From assembly GCA_964579325.1 (NCBI GenBank), contig CAZOHN010000092.1:1-13422 (forward strand): a DNA stretch of 13,422 bases. Direction: 5' to 3'. How positions within the stretch are numbered: position 1 is the stretch's first letter; each line of letters begins with the position of its first letter. The DNA comes from CAZOHN01 sp964579325 (GTDB taxonomy: Bacteria > Pseudomonadota > Alphaproteobacteria > Rhodobacterales > Rhodobacteraceae). Positions 13,145 to 13,422 of the stretch are shown one piece after another. The notes below the pieces were generated by a model. It was not told the DNA's origin, did no database searches, and saw nothing but the letters and a program-made list of their open reading frames with translations. The position numbers and the translations under genes were made by a program.

Positions 13145-13422
13145 ATGGCCGACGACGAGATCATTCTGTCCGAACTCGACGACGACGAGCTCGTGCTGCA
13201 GATGCACGACGACCTCTACGACGGTCTCAAGGAAGAGATCGAGGAGGCCGTCAACATCCTGCTCGAGCGCGGCTGGCAACCCTATGACGTGCTGACCAAG
13301 GCCCTCGTCGCCGGCATGACGATCGTGGGCGCGGACTTCCGCGACGGCATCCTGTTCGTGCCCGAGGTGCTTCTGGCGGCGAACGCGATGAAGGGCGGGA
13401 TGGCGATCCTCAAGCCGCTCCT
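13145..13422 (+). CDS. Corrinoid (cobalamin-binding) methyl carrier protein, N-terminal part (truncated by the window edge)
   Basis: The first 92 residues show the helical cap module that precedes the B12-binding Rossmann domain in MetH- and MtbC/MttC-like corrinoid proteins: VLQMHDDLYDGLKEEIEEAV, LLERGWQPYDVLTKALVAGM, VGADFRDGILFVPEVLLAAN and AMKGGMAILKPLL. The DxHxxG cobalt-ligand motif would lie downstream of the window, so it cannot be checked. Such proteins carry a methyl group on the cobalt of B12 between methyltransferases. With bmt nearby, the likely job is the carrier module of a split methionine synthase. Start ATG with GGAG 6 nt upstream. The very acidic N-terminus (ADDEIILSELDDDE) is common in Rhodobacterales members. 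Confidence 0.9.
   Translation, partial: MADDEIILSELDDDELVLQMHDDLYDGLKEEIEEAVNILLERGWQPYDVLTKALVAGMTIVGADFRDGILFVPEVLLAANAMKGGMAILKPL

Noticed and set aside
1..13422. CRISPR arrays, insertion sequences, prophage genes or tRNA/rRNA genes
   Set aside because: No spaced repeats, transposase or phage-like proteins, terminal inverted repeats or tRNA-like folds were seen. Apart from the points listed, the genes look like ordinary chromosomal content.

Overview
The window is high-GC, densely packed bacterial DNA that looks like an alphaproteobacterium of the Rhodobacterales (Rhodobacter/Paracoccus-type). The pointers are an RNase E whose S1 domain carries a long acidic insertion, a DUF1476 protein (the zeta inhibitor of the F1Fo-ATPase known from Paracoccus), a DctD-like regulator without the GAFTGA motif, a stand-alone homocysteine methyltransferase plus a stand-alone corrinoid protein, and a GTTC-N7-GTTC LexA box. 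The species cannot be named from sequence alone.

Layout. Positions 1-8006 are all on the minus strand. In transcription order they hold terB-like (8006-7551), a DUF4261-like gene (7545-6538), purC, purS and purQ (6426-4689), dctB and dctD (4642-1535), a 519-bp structured non-coding leader, and the 5' part of rne (1015-1, running off the left edge). From 8188 the plus strand carries a DUF1476 gene, a short MprF-like membrane aminoacyl-transferase gene (8597-10627) and bmt (10763-11779). A minus-strand radical SAM gene (12923-11835) follows, and the window ends in the start of a plus-strand corrinoid-protein gene (13145 to the right edge).

How the genes work together. PurC, PurS and PurQ belong to de novo purine synthesis, and purQ is translationally coupled to purS. 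dctB follows purQ after only 46 nt, so the C4-dicarboxylate two-component pair may be read from the same transcript. Bmt and the corrinoid protein look like two modules of a split, B12-dependent methionine synthase. They are separated by the opposing radical SAM gene.

The most interesting element is the radical SAM gene of the PA0069/SPL-like family. Its promoter contains a textbook alphaproteobacterial LexA box between a good -35 and -10. Its predicted transcript is almost leaderless, and its protein ends exactly in QLSLF, a canonical beta-sliding-clamp binding peptide. Together these suggest an SOS-induced, clamp-recruited radical SAM DNA-repair enzyme. The next best observations are the missing GAFTGA motif (with a swapped Walker B acidic pair) in the DctD homologue, the strongly structured rne leader, and a hairpin covering the ribosome binding site of the mprF-like gene.
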